Shown here in pieces: positions 1-6,979 of a DNA stretch of 19,744 bases. This stretch comes from Actinomycetes bacterium. GTDB lineage: Bacteria > Actinomycetota > Thermoleophilia > Solirubrobacterales > 70-9. The notes beneath the pieces are model-generated. The model had not been told where the DNA came from and did not search any database. It was given only the letters and a program-made list of their open reading frames with translations. Both the position numbers and the translations under genes were made by a program. How positions within the stretch are numbered: position 1 is the first letter of the stretch; each line of letters begins with the position of its first letter. Location: positions 1 through 19,744 of the forward strand of contig JAEYSQ010000104.1 in the NCBI GenBank assembly GCA_023434465.1. Direction: 5' to 3'.

Positions 1-1
1 A

Positions 2-943
2 GAGCGCCGCCAGGTACTGGATCTGGTCCCGGCCGACCCCGAGTTCCCACTGGCCGCCTCCGTAGGCCCCGATTCCTTCCGCGTCGCAGTAGTCGTACGA
101 ATCGAAGGTCGACTTGAGGCCGCCCATGCGGGAAGGCTTGATGTTGATCACCTTCGGCTTGTGTTCGAGTGAAGAGATCTCCTCGACCGAGTGGATCGGG
201 GCGTCCCAGGTAACGCGATGCCACTCGCCGTCCAGCACCTCGCGCGTCTCGGCCGTTATGTCCGGATCCTCCAGCCAGGCGTCGGGGAAGGCGTCGACCA
301 GCCGCCGGTAGAGCCCGGGGTCCGTTTCGATGTCGACCACCGTGTCCTTGTACTGGCCCTTCAGGTCGAGTGTGTTGACGGCACCGGTTTGGACGAGCTC
401 GTCGATCAGCGACTGGTCCCAGTCCAGCGACGGATCCAGTTTGAACTTGAGCTCCGGGTAGCGCTCGAGCTTCACCGTCAACCTCGAGATGTCCGATTCG
501 GTGCCACCCGGTCCGCCGGTCAGCCCCATCGAGGCGACGAAGGTCAGCGGGCTGAGCGGACGGTCGAGGTACTCGGCCAGCGAGGTCCCGGCCTGCCAGA
601 GAGCGAGGTCGAGCGCCGCCGACTCGAAGGCCCAGCGCCGGTAGAGGCGGGAGACTTCCCGCTCCGGCGGACCGGGGAAGAGGTCAAGGCCGCCGATCAG
701 GTCGCAGAACTCACCGACCGTCTTTGCGTCGGTCAAGTCATGGGTCGGTCCGGCGTCCTGAAGCGCGATCTGGTCGAGCGCCTCGTAGGTGATGTCCTCG
801 CCGAGCCCGGTCGCCCCGGCGCCCTCGATCCGGATCACGGTGGTCAGCCGCTCGAACTCCGGCGAGGGCTTGATCGCCAGCCCTTCCATTGACCAGGACT
901 CGATCTCGACCGGCAGCTCGGCAACGCGCTCGTAGGTGCTCAT
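2..943 (-). CDS. Enolase-superfamily (mandelate racemase/muconate lactonizing type) enzyme, 3' end missing
   Basis: The reading frame opens at ATG 943 and stays open to the left edge, giving 314 N-terminal residues; the C-terminus is outside the window. The second half has enolase-superfamily barrel signatures: a KxK pair at K166/K168, D193 after a beta strand (LDLKG), W-L-E-D-P with E225, T-W-D at D247, and N-I-K-P-S-R-M-G-G with K269. By family knowledge D193/E225/D247 would bind Mg2+ and K168/K269 would be the acid/base pair, as in dipeptide epimerases and o-succinylbenzoate synthases. The substrate cannot be told. No signal peptide is seen, so it is probably cytoplasmic. The start is supported by TAGGGT six bases upstream of the ATG, a leaderless arrangement. 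It diverges from the glyoxalase gene across 68 bp. Confidence 0.85.
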   Translation of the reverse strand, partial: MSTYERVAELPVEIESWSMEGLAIKPSPEFERLTTVIRIEGAGATGLGEDITYEALDQIALQDAGPTHDLTDAKTVGEFCDLIGGLDLFPGPPEREVSRLYRRWAFESAALDLALWQAGTSLAEYLDRPLSPLTFVASMGLTGGPGGTESDISRLTVKLERYPELKFKLDPSLDWDQSLIDELVQTGAVNTLDLKGQYKDTVVDIETDPGLYRRLVDAFPDAWLEDPDITAETREVLDGEWHRVTWDAPIHSVEEISSLEHKPKVINIKPSRMGGLKSTFDSYDYCDAEGIGAYGGGQWELGVGRDQIQYLAAL

Positions 944-949
944 GGATTC

Positions 950-955
950 ACCCTA
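950..955 (-). promoter_or_regulatory. -10 box of a leaderless promoter for the enolase-family gene
   Basis: On the minus strand TAGGGT is followed by six bases and then ATG 943. This places a TAnnnT box where transcription would begin at the start codon. There is no Shine-Dalgarno sequence. No convincing -35 box is seen. Confidence 0.5.
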
Positions 956-999
956 GCGAGCAGCTAACGGCACCTTGAGTCGGCGGTGCCCGGAGCGGG

Positions 1000-1005
1000 T
1001 ACGGT
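1000..1005 (+). promoter_or_regulatory. -10 box of a leaderless promoter for the glyoxalase gene
   Basis: TACGGT is followed by six bases and then ATG 1012. The position fits a transcript starting at the ATG and argues against the in-frame TTG at 1006 as the start. Confidence 0.5.
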
Positions 1006-1011
1006 TTGGGC

Positions 1012-1404
1012 ATGTCATCGCTGATCCACACCTGTTACCGGGTTTTCGACCTCGACGAATCGATCGCCTTCTACGAGAAGCTCGGCCTGAAGGAGCATCA
1101 CCGTTTGCCGATCGGCGACGAGGCGGTCAACGTCTATATGGGCCATGAGGGCGACGGTCCCCGGCTCGAGTTGACCTTCAACTATGACCAGGAGGAGCCG
1201 TACGAGATCGGCACCGGGTACGGACACATCGCATTCGTCGTCGATGATCTCGACCGGACCCTCGACGGTCTCGCCAACGAGGGCATAGCGCCGGAGAAGC
1301 CGCCGTACACGGTCAGCGACGGAGGCTCCCGGCTCTGCTTCGTCCGCGATCCTGACGGTTACCGGATCGAGCTGATCGAAGGAGACCCGGGCCGGGCCGA
1401 CTGA
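1012..1404 (+). CDS. Glyoxalase I-type (lactoylglutathione lyase family, VOC) metalloenzyme
   Basis: A 130-residue single-domain vicinal-oxygen-chelate protein, the usual size for bacterial glyoxalase I. The four expected metal ligands are visible: H6 (near the N-terminus, I-H-T-C-Y-R), E53 (R-L-E-L-T), H72 (G-H-I-A-F) and E120 (Y-R-I-E-L-I-E). The FYEKLGL and F-V-R-D-P-D-G-Y motifs are also typical. Classical enzymes isomerise the hemithioacetal of methylglyoxal and a thiol to an S-lactoyl-thiol. Actinobacteria commonly lack glutathione, so the thiol, for example mycothiol, is uncertain. ATG 1012 is chosen over TTG 1006 because of the TACGGT box six bases upstream. It converges with the TetR gene. 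Confidence 0.88.
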   Translation: MSSLIHTCYRVFDLDESIAFYEKLGLKEHHRLPIGDEAVNVYMGHEGDGPRLELTFNYDQEEPYEIGTGYGHIAFVVDDLDRTLDGLANEGIAPEKPPYTVSDGGSRLCFVRDPDGYRIELIEGDPGRAD

Positions 1405-1442
1405 GGCTGGCGCGAGAGACCCGCAACGAAGTTCCGTACGGA

Positions 1443-1468
1443 CGGCCTTCCCGATTCAGCGAAGGCCG
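1443..1468. terminator. Terminator-like hairpin between the convergent glyoxalase and TetR genes
   Basis: CGGCCTTC (1443-1450) and GAAGGCCG (1461-1468) form a perfect 8-bp stem around a 10-nt loop. The hairpin overlaps the stop codon of the TetR gene (1456-1458) and lies 40 bp past the glyoxalase stop, so it could serve both directions. No U-tract is present, so intrinsic termination is not assured. A CCGTACGG palindrome lies just to its left. Confidence 0.45.
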
Positions 1469-1944
1469 GCGATTCCGGCCGCCCAGGCGGCGTCGATGTC
1501 CGCGTCCGCAGGGAAGCGGCCGTCCAGTTCGAGCATGGTGAGCCCGTGGGCCAGCGCCCAGGTCGCGCGGGCCCGGTCCTGCTGGCCGCCGACCGCCTCG
1601 ATCAGCGGAGCGGCGGCGGCCTCCTCGACCCCGGCCGGCAGGTTCTCGCGGTCCAGGGGACGGGTCGTCGTGATCCTGTAGAGGGCCGGATTGGCGAGCG
1701 CCCAGGCCCGGTAGGCCCGCCCGATCGAGGCGAGGTCCGGTTCGTTCGACAGGGTTTCAGCGATCTCCTTCAGGGCTTCGGCGGCCAGCAGGGTTTCGAT
1801 CTCGCCCCGGCTCTTCACGTGCTTGTAAAGCGAGGGAGCCTTTATTCCGAGCTGCTCGGCGAGGTTCCGCATGGTCAGGGATTCTTCGCCTTCTTGTTCG
1901 AGCAGGTTCCGGGCCGCCGCGGTTATCTCCCCCCGGCGACTCAC
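1456..1944 (-). CDS. TetR-family transcriptional regulator
   Basis: A 162-residue TetR-type repressor. The N-terminal DNA-binding domain has the helix-turn-helix at about residues 25-45 (MRNLAEQLGIKAPSLYKHVK). The C-terminal part with YRAWALANPALYR (about 78-90) resembles the short WHG/TetR_C_33 ligand-binding type. It is a little shorter than the usual 190 or so residues. The GTG start at 1944 overlaps the TGA of the SRPBCC gene in a GTGA, so the two are translationally coupled; AAAGGGA lies directly upstream. It probably represses its own operon through the palindrome at 2377-2393. The ligand is unknown. Confidence 0.88.
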   Translation of the reverse strand: MSRRGEITAAARNLLEQEGEESLTMRNLAEQLGIKAPSLYKHVKSRGEIETLLAAEALKEIAETLSNEPDLASIGRAYRAWALANPALYRITTTRPLDRENLPAGVEEAAAAPLIEAVGGQQDRARATWALAHGLTMLELDGRFPADADIDAAWAAGIAGLR

Positions 1945-2369
1945 TCCCTTTCGGCCCGCTCCTTGAGGGCCGAGTTCAAGGCTTCGAAGCCCCGCTCGGT
2001 CCTGGCCAGTGTCTTGCCCATGAAGCGGGGCAGGACCCCGCTGAACTTCTCTCCCTGGACGAGACGGGTGCCCCCGCTCTCGGCCTCGAGGCTGAACCAG
2101 TGCTCTCCATCGAAGATCCCGGGAATCAGCAGGCGGCCGAGCCAGCGCAGCTCCCGACCGGACTCGGCTTTGATCACGGTGGGGGCGAATGCCATCTTCC
2201 TGCCGCCGGGGGGCTGCATCTTCAGCTTCAGCCTCTCGCCCTCCCGCAACTCGCCGGACCCTTCGACGATGAAGGGGTTCCACTCCGGGTAGGAGTCGAG
2301 GTCGGTCAGTTCGCGCCAGACCCGCTCGGGCGTAGCGTCGATGAATTCGGTTGTCTCGATCGTCGGCAT
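1941..2369 (-). CDS. SRPBCC (START-like, polyketide cyclase/AHSA1-type) hydrophobic-ligand-binding protein
   Basis: A 142-residue protein with the SRPBCC pattern: I-D-A-T-P-E-R-V-W-R-E-L-T-D near the N-terminus, Y-P-E-W-N-P-F, and a terminal amphipathic helix (FMGKTLARTERGFEALNSALKERAE). Such proteins bind lipophilic ligands or act as small cyclases; no catalytic residues define a reaction here. It is the first gene of a two-gene operon with the TetR regulator, so the regulator may sense a molecule that this protein binds or modifies (inference). The ATG at 2369 has no Shine-Dalgarno sequence, but TAGCCT lies six bases upstream. Confidence 0.85.
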   Translation of the reverse strand: MPTIETTEFIDATPERVWRELTDLDSYPEWNPFIVEGSGELREGERLKLKMQPPGGRKMAFAPTVIKAESGRELRWLGRLLIPGIFDGEHWFSLEAESGGTRLVQGEKFSGVLPRFMGKTLARTERGFEALNSALKERAERE

Positions 2370-2375
2370 GGCGTT

Positions 2376-2381
2376 AGGCTA
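2376..2381 (-). promoter_or_regulatory. -10 box of a leaderless promoter for the SRPBCC-TetR operon
   Basis: On the minus strand TAGCCT is followed by six bases and then ATG 2369. The box lies almost entirely inside the palindrome 2377-2393, so a bound repressor would cover the site of transcription initiation. Confidence 0.5.
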
Positions 2382-2393
2382 ACACAGTTAGCC
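2377..2393. promoter_or_regulatory. Palindromic operator, probably bound by the adjacent TetR protein
   Basis: GGCTAAC and GTTAGCC are perfect 7-bp inverted arms separated by ACA, immediately upstream of the SRPBCC-TetR operon and overlapping its predicted -10 box. TetR-family repressors typically bind such short dyads upstream of their own genes. The assignment to this regulator is inferred from position. Confidence 0.7.
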
Positions 2394-2428
2394 AACAAGC
2401 TGGAAGGGGACAAATGCCGCGCGGGTGA

Positions 2429-3241
2429 TCAGACCGGGTCGGTCAGCAGCCGACTGCGGAGCGTTTGGAGGATCTCTTCGTCCAGACCGAGTCCCTCCTT
2501 CATGTAGGCGTGAATCGATCCGTAGGAGTTCTTCATCAGGTCGACCGCCGTCCCGAGGTAACTCCGGTCAACTCCCAGCACGGGTCTGAGCGCGTCGAAA
2601 TCTCCTCCGGCCCTGACGAAAGGCTTGAGCAGCGGCTCGAGCGCCGGCAGCAGCTGCATGTTGGTTTGCAGGTAGTCGTGGTAGACGTCCTCCTCGTCGA
2701 CACCGAGAAAGAGCAGGGTCGAAGCTGCCGCCCAACCGGTGCGGTCCTTCCCCGTAGTGCAGTGAAAGAGAGCGGGGAGGCTTTCGGCCGAAGCCAGTTC
2801 GGTGAAGAAACTCCGGTACGAGCGATTGGCTGAGGGCAACTCGATCAGCTCGCGGTAGGCGGTCCGCATCATGGTCTCGCCCTGGCCGTCCTTGAGAGCG
2901 TCATTGATCGCGGCGGGGTCATCCATCTTCGCCAGCAGGCCGGCCGGACCGGTTCCGTTGCGGTCCGCAAGGACGTCGAGGTTCATGGTCCGGGCGCCGA
3001 CATCCCGGTCGGGGGTCGCCTCATGCTCGGCCGCAGTCCGGAAGTCGAACACGGTGCGGAGATCCAGTCGTTCGATCTTCGCCACGTCGTCGTCGCTGAG
3101 ACGGCCGAGCAGCACCGACCGGTAGAGCCGGCCCCGCCGGACCGAACGGCCGTCAGCGGTCCGGTATCCGCCGAGATCCCTCAGGTTGGGCAGGGTCGCG
3201 ACCGGGATATTCGTTCCGGGCGCCGGTAATTTCCCGCTCAT
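2429..3241 (-). CDS. Tyrosine/lipid phosphatase of the PtpB (Y_phosphatase3) family
   Basis: A 270-residue protein with the HCx5R phosphatase loop at 160-168 (H-C-T-T-G-K-D-R-T): C161 is the nucleophile and R167 the phosphate-binding residue. The lysine and aspartate inside the loop, and the N-terminal NLRDLGGY (19-26), match the mycobacterial PtpB type, which hydrolyses phosphotyrosine and phosphoinositides. No signal peptide is visible. Its ATG overlaps the TGA of the upstream decarboxylase in an ATGA, so the two are translationally coupled and share a transcript. A functional link to amine metabolism is not obvious. In vivo substrate unknown. Confidence 0.88.
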   Translation of the reverse strand: MSGKLPAPGTNIPVATLPNLRDLGGYRTADGRSVRRGRLYRSVLLGRLSDDDVAKIERLDLRTVFDFRTAAEHEATPDRDVGARTMNLDVLADRNGTGPAGLLAKMDDPAAINDALKDGQGETMMRTAYRELIELPSANRSYRSFFTELASAESLPALFHCTTGKDRTGWAAASTLLFLGVDEEDVYHDYLQTNMQLLPALEPLLKPFVRAGGDFDALRPVLGVDRSYLGTAVDLMKNSYGSIHAYMKEGLGLDEEILQTLRSRLLTDPV

Positions 3242-4701
3242 TCGTCGATGACCCGCAGCGTGGTCAGCTCGCGGTCGGCGGCACCGCGCACGTAACCGCC
3301 ATGGGCGACCGAGTCGGTGATGTAGTCGAGCGTTTCGCGGGTCAGTCGCTCGCCGGGCAGCACATTCGGGATGCCGGGCGGGTAGGTGGCGAGCGGCTCG
3401 GCGGCGATTCGTCCCTCGGCATCGTCGAAGGCGACCACGACTTGGCGGCCGAGGAAAGCGTCCCGGGGGGTCATCGCGGGCTCGCCCCAGAGTGGCGGAG
3501 GAGCGAACTCCGGTTTCTCCTGGACCGGCTCGACTTCGATCGCCTCCAGCGCGGTCAGGATGCCGTCGATCAGCCTGCGCGAGCGCTGCGGCGTCGCACT
3601 CGCCATGCCGAATACAGCGACCGCGACGGTGTCGGACGCCAGTTCGAGATTGACCCCGGCCAGGTCCCGGGCCAGCTCGGCGATGTGGTACCCGGTGCTG
3701 CCCGTTCCCCGCACGTCGATCGTCAGGCGGAGCGGGTCCCAGCCGGCGACGCTTTCGGCTTCGAGCAGCCGCTCGTCAAGTACGTCGAGGCCGGGGATGC
3801 CGCGGATCTCTTCCCGCGCCTCGGCCAGCACCTCCAGCGTCTCCCCGAGAAGGCGCTCGCCGTCGATCGCGGCCTGGCGGCGTGCCGCGTCGAGCGAGCC
3901 GCAAAGCAACGAGTTGGGACTGGTCGATTCGGTCATCGAGATGCAGCGATCGATAATCGACTGGTCGAACCGGTCGGTCGCCAAATGGATCATCGCTGAC
4001 TGGGTGAGGCTGCCGACGATCTTGTGGGTCGAGGAGATGACCAGGTCGGCGCCGCTCTCGATCGCCGAAGGCGGCAGGTCGGGATGGAACTTCAGGTGGG
4101 CGCCCCAGGCTTCGTCGGCGACCAGCGGTACCCCCCTTTCGTGGGCGACCCGGGCCAGCGCCGGAATATCTGCGCAGGCTCCGAAATAGGTGGGCGAGAC
4201 GACGACCGCGGCAGCCGCGTCGGGGCACCGGTCGAGCGCTTCGGCCAGTGCCTCGGGGGTGAGGCAGTGAGCCACTCCGAGGTCCGGGTCGAGTTCCGGG
4301 GCAGCGAAGGTCGGCTTGAGTCCGGCCATGATCATCCCGTCGATCACCGAGGAATGAACGTTTCGCTGAACCACCAGCTCGCCACCCATGTGCGCGACGG
4401 CAAGGCACATCGCCTGGTTCCCCTGCGACGCGCCGTTGATCAGAAACCAGGTTCGCTTGGCCCCCCAGGCTTCGGCGGCCAGTTCCTGGGCCTCCTGGAA
4501 AGGGTTCGGATCACCTACGTCGATTCCTTCGATCAGGGCCGGCACGTCATCGGCCAATCCGGTCTGGCCGGCCAAGAGGTGCAGCCCCGGATCGGCCCCG
4601 ATGCCGCCCTGATGACCCGGCACGTTGAACCTCCCGGGATCACCCTGGGCGAACTGAAGCACGGCATCTACATAGGGGGTCCGGTCCTGGCGAGATGACA
4701 T
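3238..4701 (-). CDS. Orn/Lys/Arg decarboxylase-family PLP enzyme (SpeA-like short form)
   Basis: A 487-residue fold-type I PLP decarboxylase. The cofactor lysine is K227 in S-S-T-H-K-I-V-G-S-L-T-Q-S; the upstream A-D-E-A-W-G-A-H (195-202) carries the cofactor-binding aspartate (D196) and the histidine. F-N-V-P-G-H (25-30) and the C-terminal Y-P-P-G-I-P-N-V-L-P-G-E are family signatures. The length matches Bacillus SpeA-type enzymes rather than the 700+ residue inducible forms. It would decarboxylate arginine, lysine or ornithine to agmatine, cadaverine or putrescine; sequence alone does not separate these. ATG 4701 is preferred to the TTG at 4755 because TAGACT lies seven bases upstream and because the longer form would run into the divergent gene. 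Coupled to the phosphatase downstream. Confidence 0.9.
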   Translation of the reverse strand: MSSRQDRTPYVDAVLQFAQGDPGRFNVPGHQGGIGADPGLHLLAGQTGLADDVPALIEGIDVGDPNPFQEAQELAAEAWGAKRTWFLINGASQGNQAMCLAVAHMGGELVVQRNVHSSVIDGMIMAGLKPTFAAPELDPDLGVAHCLTPEALAEALDRCPDAAAAVVVSPTYFGACADIPALARVAHERGVPLVADEAWGAHLKFHPDLPPSAIESGADLVISSTHKIVGSLTQSAMIHLATDRFDQSIIDRCISMTESTSPNSLLCGSLDAARRQAAIDGERLLGETLEVLAEAREEIRGIPGLDVLDERLLEAESVAGWDPLRLTIDVRGTGSTGYHIAELARDLAGVNLELASDTVAVAVFGMASATPQRSRRLIDGILTALEAIEVEPVQEKPEFAPPPLWGEPAMTPRDAFLGRQVVVAFDDAEGRIAAEPLATYPPGIPNVLPGERLTRETLDYITDSVAHGGYVRGAADRELTTLRVIDE

Positions 4702-4708
4702 GGGTTCG

Positions 4709-4714
4709 AGTCTA
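4709..4714 (-). promoter_or_regulatory. -10 box of a leaderless promoter for the decarboxylase-phosphatase operon
   Basis: On the minus strand TAGACT is followed by seven bases and then ATG 4701. No Shine-Dalgarno sequence precedes the ATG. Confidence 0.5.
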
Positions 4715-4740
4715 TTGAGGCGTGACCGGTGATCCGAAGA

Positions 4741-4746
4741 TAGGCT
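4741..4746 (+). promoter_or_regulatory. -10 box of a leaderless promoter for the lipoprotein gene
   Basis: TAGGCT is followed by eight bases and then ATG 4755. It favours ATG 4755 over the in-frame GTG at 4722. It lies back to back with the decarboxylase promoter. Confidence 0.45.
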
Positions 4747-4754
4747 GCGCCCCA

Positions 4755-5339
4755 ATGCGCCAGTTTCAGCCGAATGAAAAGCGATTCAAAACCGGTCCTG
4801 GAGCGGTCGGCTCCCGGGTGGTCGCCGTCCTGGCCACAGCAGCAGTGGCCGGAGTTCTGGCCGGCTGCGGGGGAGGCTCGAGCGAGGAAGACCTGACCAG
4901 GACCGAATACATCGCCGATGCCGACGCGATCTGCGCCCAGTACAGCGCCGAATCGACCGCGTTGGAGCAGCAGTTCGACCAGTCCCTGAAGAGCAGCGAC
5001 CTCGAAAGTGCCGCCCAGGACTTCGAGGATCAGGCTTCCGAAGTCACGGCGATGCTCGACGAGCTCGAGGCTCTGACCCCGCCGGTTGCCGACCAGGCCA
5101 CCGTCGACCAGATCATCGCGCTGGGCCGGCAGCGCGTGACGACGGCGCAAGAAGCGGCTGACGCGATCGCCTCCGGCGACAAGGACGCGATGATCACCGC
5201 CGGCAAGCAGGGATCAATCCTGGCCGGTGAGTACTACCAGTTGGCCGACGGCTTCGGATTCGAATCCTGCGGCAGCGGGGGCGCTTCCACCAGTTCCGGC
5301 GCGACCGGGACGGGTGGCACCACCGGCGCTACTTCCTGA
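4755..5339 (+). CDS. Secreted lipoprotein of unknown function
   Basis: A 194-residue protein with a lipoprotein signal: basic N-region, hydrophobic stretch (about 22-37) and lipobox L-A-G-C with the lipidated cysteine at C38. The mature part is acidic and helical. It has two further cysteines, one in D-A-I-C-A-Q-Y soon after the signal and one in F-E-S-C-G near the end; they could form a disulfide outside the membrane. The tail is Ser/Thr/Gly-rich and looks disordered. I recognise no enzymatic domain. The start is ATG 4755; an in-frame GTG at 4722 would add 11 residues but would overlap the promoter. It converges with the aldehyde dehydrogenase gene 40 bp away. Confidence 0.8.
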   Translation: MRQFQPNEKRFKTGPGAVGSRVVAVLATAAVAGVLAGCGGGSSEEDLTRTEYIADADAICAQYSAESTALEQQFDQSLKSSDLESAAQDFEDQASEVTAMLDELEALTPPVADQATVDQIIALGRQRVTTAQEAADAIASGDKDAMITAGKQGSILAGEYYQLADGFGFESCGSGGASTSSGATGTGGTTGATS

Positions 5340-5379
5340 CCGGAAACATCGCGGTGCGTCCGCGGTCGTCCCGTCGGCT

Positions 5380-6846
5380 TCAGCCGTAGGGGTACCACCA
5401 GTCCTTGATCTCGATCTCGGTGTCGATGTGGGCGTGCTTGGCCTCGCGGAAGGCGTCGAGTCCTTCGGTCCCGAGCTCGCGGCCGACGCCCGAGTTCTTG
5501 AAACCGCCGAAGGGCCCCGCATCGTTGTCGGTCAGCGGGTCGTTAATCCAGACCGACCCGGCCCGAACCTCCTTGACGCAGCGGATCGCCCGCTTCAGAT
5601 CGCGGGTGTAGATGTTGGCGCCGAGGCCGAACTCGAGGCCGTTGGCGAGGGAGATCGCTTCGTCCAGGTCCTTGACCGCCACGATCGGCGCGACCGGACC
5701 GAAGGTCTCCTCCCGCAACAGGTCGGCTTCGGCCGGGACACCGGTCAGCACGGAAGGTTCGAGGTAGTGACCCTTGTCGAAACCGGCGTTGCCGCCGCCG
5801 GTCAGAAGCTCCGCCCCGGCCGCAACCGCGTTCTCGACCTGTCCCAACGCTTTGCCGCGCTGGTTGGCGGAGATCATCGGACCCATGTCCGTTGCCGACT
5901 CGAGCGGATCGCCGACCACCAGTTTCTTCGTGTGCTCGACGAACGCACTCACATACTCGTCAAAGACCGATTCCATCACGTAGAAACGCTCGGAGGAGGT
6001 GCAGACCTGGCCCGCGTTCAAATAGGCCGCCCAGGCGCCTCCTTCGGCTGCGACCTGCAGCCCTTCGGCACCGATGTCATCACAGACGATGAAGGGGTCC
6101 TTGCCACCCATCTCCAGGTTGACACGGGCGTTTCGGGCGGCCGCGGCGACTCCGACCTTCTGTCCGGTGGCGACCGATCCGGTGAAGGCGACGCAATCGA
6201 TCCCGGGATGTTCGGCGATGCCGGCGCCGATCTCCCCGGCCCCGGCGAGCAGGTTCACGGTGCCGGAAGGCAGTTCGGAAAAGACCTCGGCGATCGCGAG
6301 GGTCGAGAGTGGGGTCAATTCGGAGGGCTTGGCGACGACGGCGTTTCCGGCGGCGAGGGCGGGCGCCAGCTTCCAGACCAGAAGCAGCAGGGGAAAGTTC
6401 CAGGGCACGATGCAGCCGACCACGCCGTGCGGTTCCTTCACCACGACCGAGAACTGGGAGGCCTCGATCGGAGGGATCACCCGTCCGATCTCCGAGCGGG
6501 CAACCTCGGCGTAGTAGTCGAAACAGGCCGCGCACCACTCGACCTCGTCGGCTGATTCGGAAAGCGGCCGACCGATCTCGGTGGTCATCAAGAGGGCCAG
6601 CTCGTCGGTCTTTTCCCGAAGCGCGGTCGCGACCCCGTGGAGCAAAGGTGCCCGGTCCACTGCTGGCATGTTTCCCCAGGACGCCTTCGCTTCCGTGGCG
6701 GTCTTGACTGCCTGATCGAGTTGCTGCGAAGAAGCCGAGCCGAGCGTGGCCACGATCTCTTCCGTCGCCGGATTCTCGACCTCGATCGGCGCCCCCTCGC
6801 CCTCGACCAACTCACCATCAATCAGCAAACGCGTCTCGTATCCCAT
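5380..6846 (-). CDS. NAD(P)+-dependent aldehyde dehydrogenase
   Basis: A 488-residue ALDH-superfamily enzyme that oxidises an aldehyde to the acid. Counting from ATG 6846: P-W-N-F-P with N150, K173 in A-K-P-S-E, the cofactor loop F-T-G-S-V-A-T-G (221-228), general base E245 (L-E-M-G-G-K-D), nucleophile C282 (N-A-G-Q-V-C-T), and later E-E-T-F-G-P. It ends in an aromatic tail, K-D-W-W-Y-P-Y-G. The substrate is not fixed by sequence. Its position beside the polyamine genes makes succinate semialdehyde or an aminoaldehyde attractive (inference). ATG 6846 is preferred over ATG 6870 because TATCTT lies six bases upstream. It has its own promoter, separated from potC by an inverted repeat. Confidence 0.9.
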   Translation of the reverse strand: MGYETRLLIDGELVEGEGAPIEVENPATEEIVATLGSASSQQLDQAVKTATEAKASWGNMPAVDRAPLLHGVATALREKTDELALLMTTEIGRPLSESADEVEWCAACFDYYAEVARSEIGRVIPPIEASQFSVVVKEPHGVVGCIVPWNFPLLLLVWKLAPALAAGNAVVAKPSELTPLSTLAIAEVFSELPSGTVNLLAGAGEIGAGIAEHPGIDCVAFTGSVATGQKVGVAAAARNARVNLEMGGKDPFIVCDDIGAEGLQVAAEGGAWAAYLNAGQVCTSSERFYVMESVFDEYVSAFVEHTKKLVVGDPLESATDMGPMISANQRGKALGQVENAVAAGAELLTGGGNAGFDKGHYLEPSVLTGVPAEADLLREETFGPVAPIVAVKDLDEAISLANGLEFGLGANIYTRDLKRAIRCVKEVRAGSVWINDPLTDNDAGPFGGFKNSGVGRELGTEGLDAFREAKHAHIDTEIEIKDWWYPYG

Positions 6847-6852
6847 GGAAGG

Positions 6853-6858
6853 AAGATA
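6853..6858 (-). promoter_or_regulatory. -10 box of a leaderless promoter for the aldehyde dehydrogenase gene
   Basis: On the minus strand TATCTT is followed by six bases and then ATG 6846. No clear -35 box is seen. Confidence 0.45.
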
Positions 6859-6876
6859 GATGACCTTCATATCCGC

Positions 6877-6979
6877 TTCGCAGGGTTTGGTGCGGAGTGC
6901 CCCTCGAAAACCTCGGAATGGGGAGCGCAGCGACGGTTTTAGAGGGCACCCCGTGCCGGACCCCTCGATTCCCTGCGAA
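6877..6979. repeat. Long imperfect inverted repeat between potC and the aldehyde dehydrogenase gene
   Basis: The outer arms TTCGCAGGG (6877-6885) and CCCTGCGAA (6971-6979) are perfect complements. An inner pair, 6897-6912 and 6935-6949, is complementary apart from about two positions (GTGCCCCTCGAAAACC against GGTTTTAGAGGGCAC). The right end touches the potC stop codon. No coding region is seen in it. It could fold as a branched hairpin that ends or stabilises the pot transcript, or be a small REP/MITE-like insertion. Confidence 0.6.

Noticed and set aside
4722..4754. GTG 4722 as the lipoprotein start
   Set aside because: It would place the start upstream of the TAGGCT box and adds a short segment unlike a signal-peptide N-region; ATG 4755 fits better.
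5227..6555. A 442-residue plus-strand frame
   Set aside because: It overlaps the lipoprotein tail and runs antisense through an intact aldehyde dehydrogenase; no recognisable domain.
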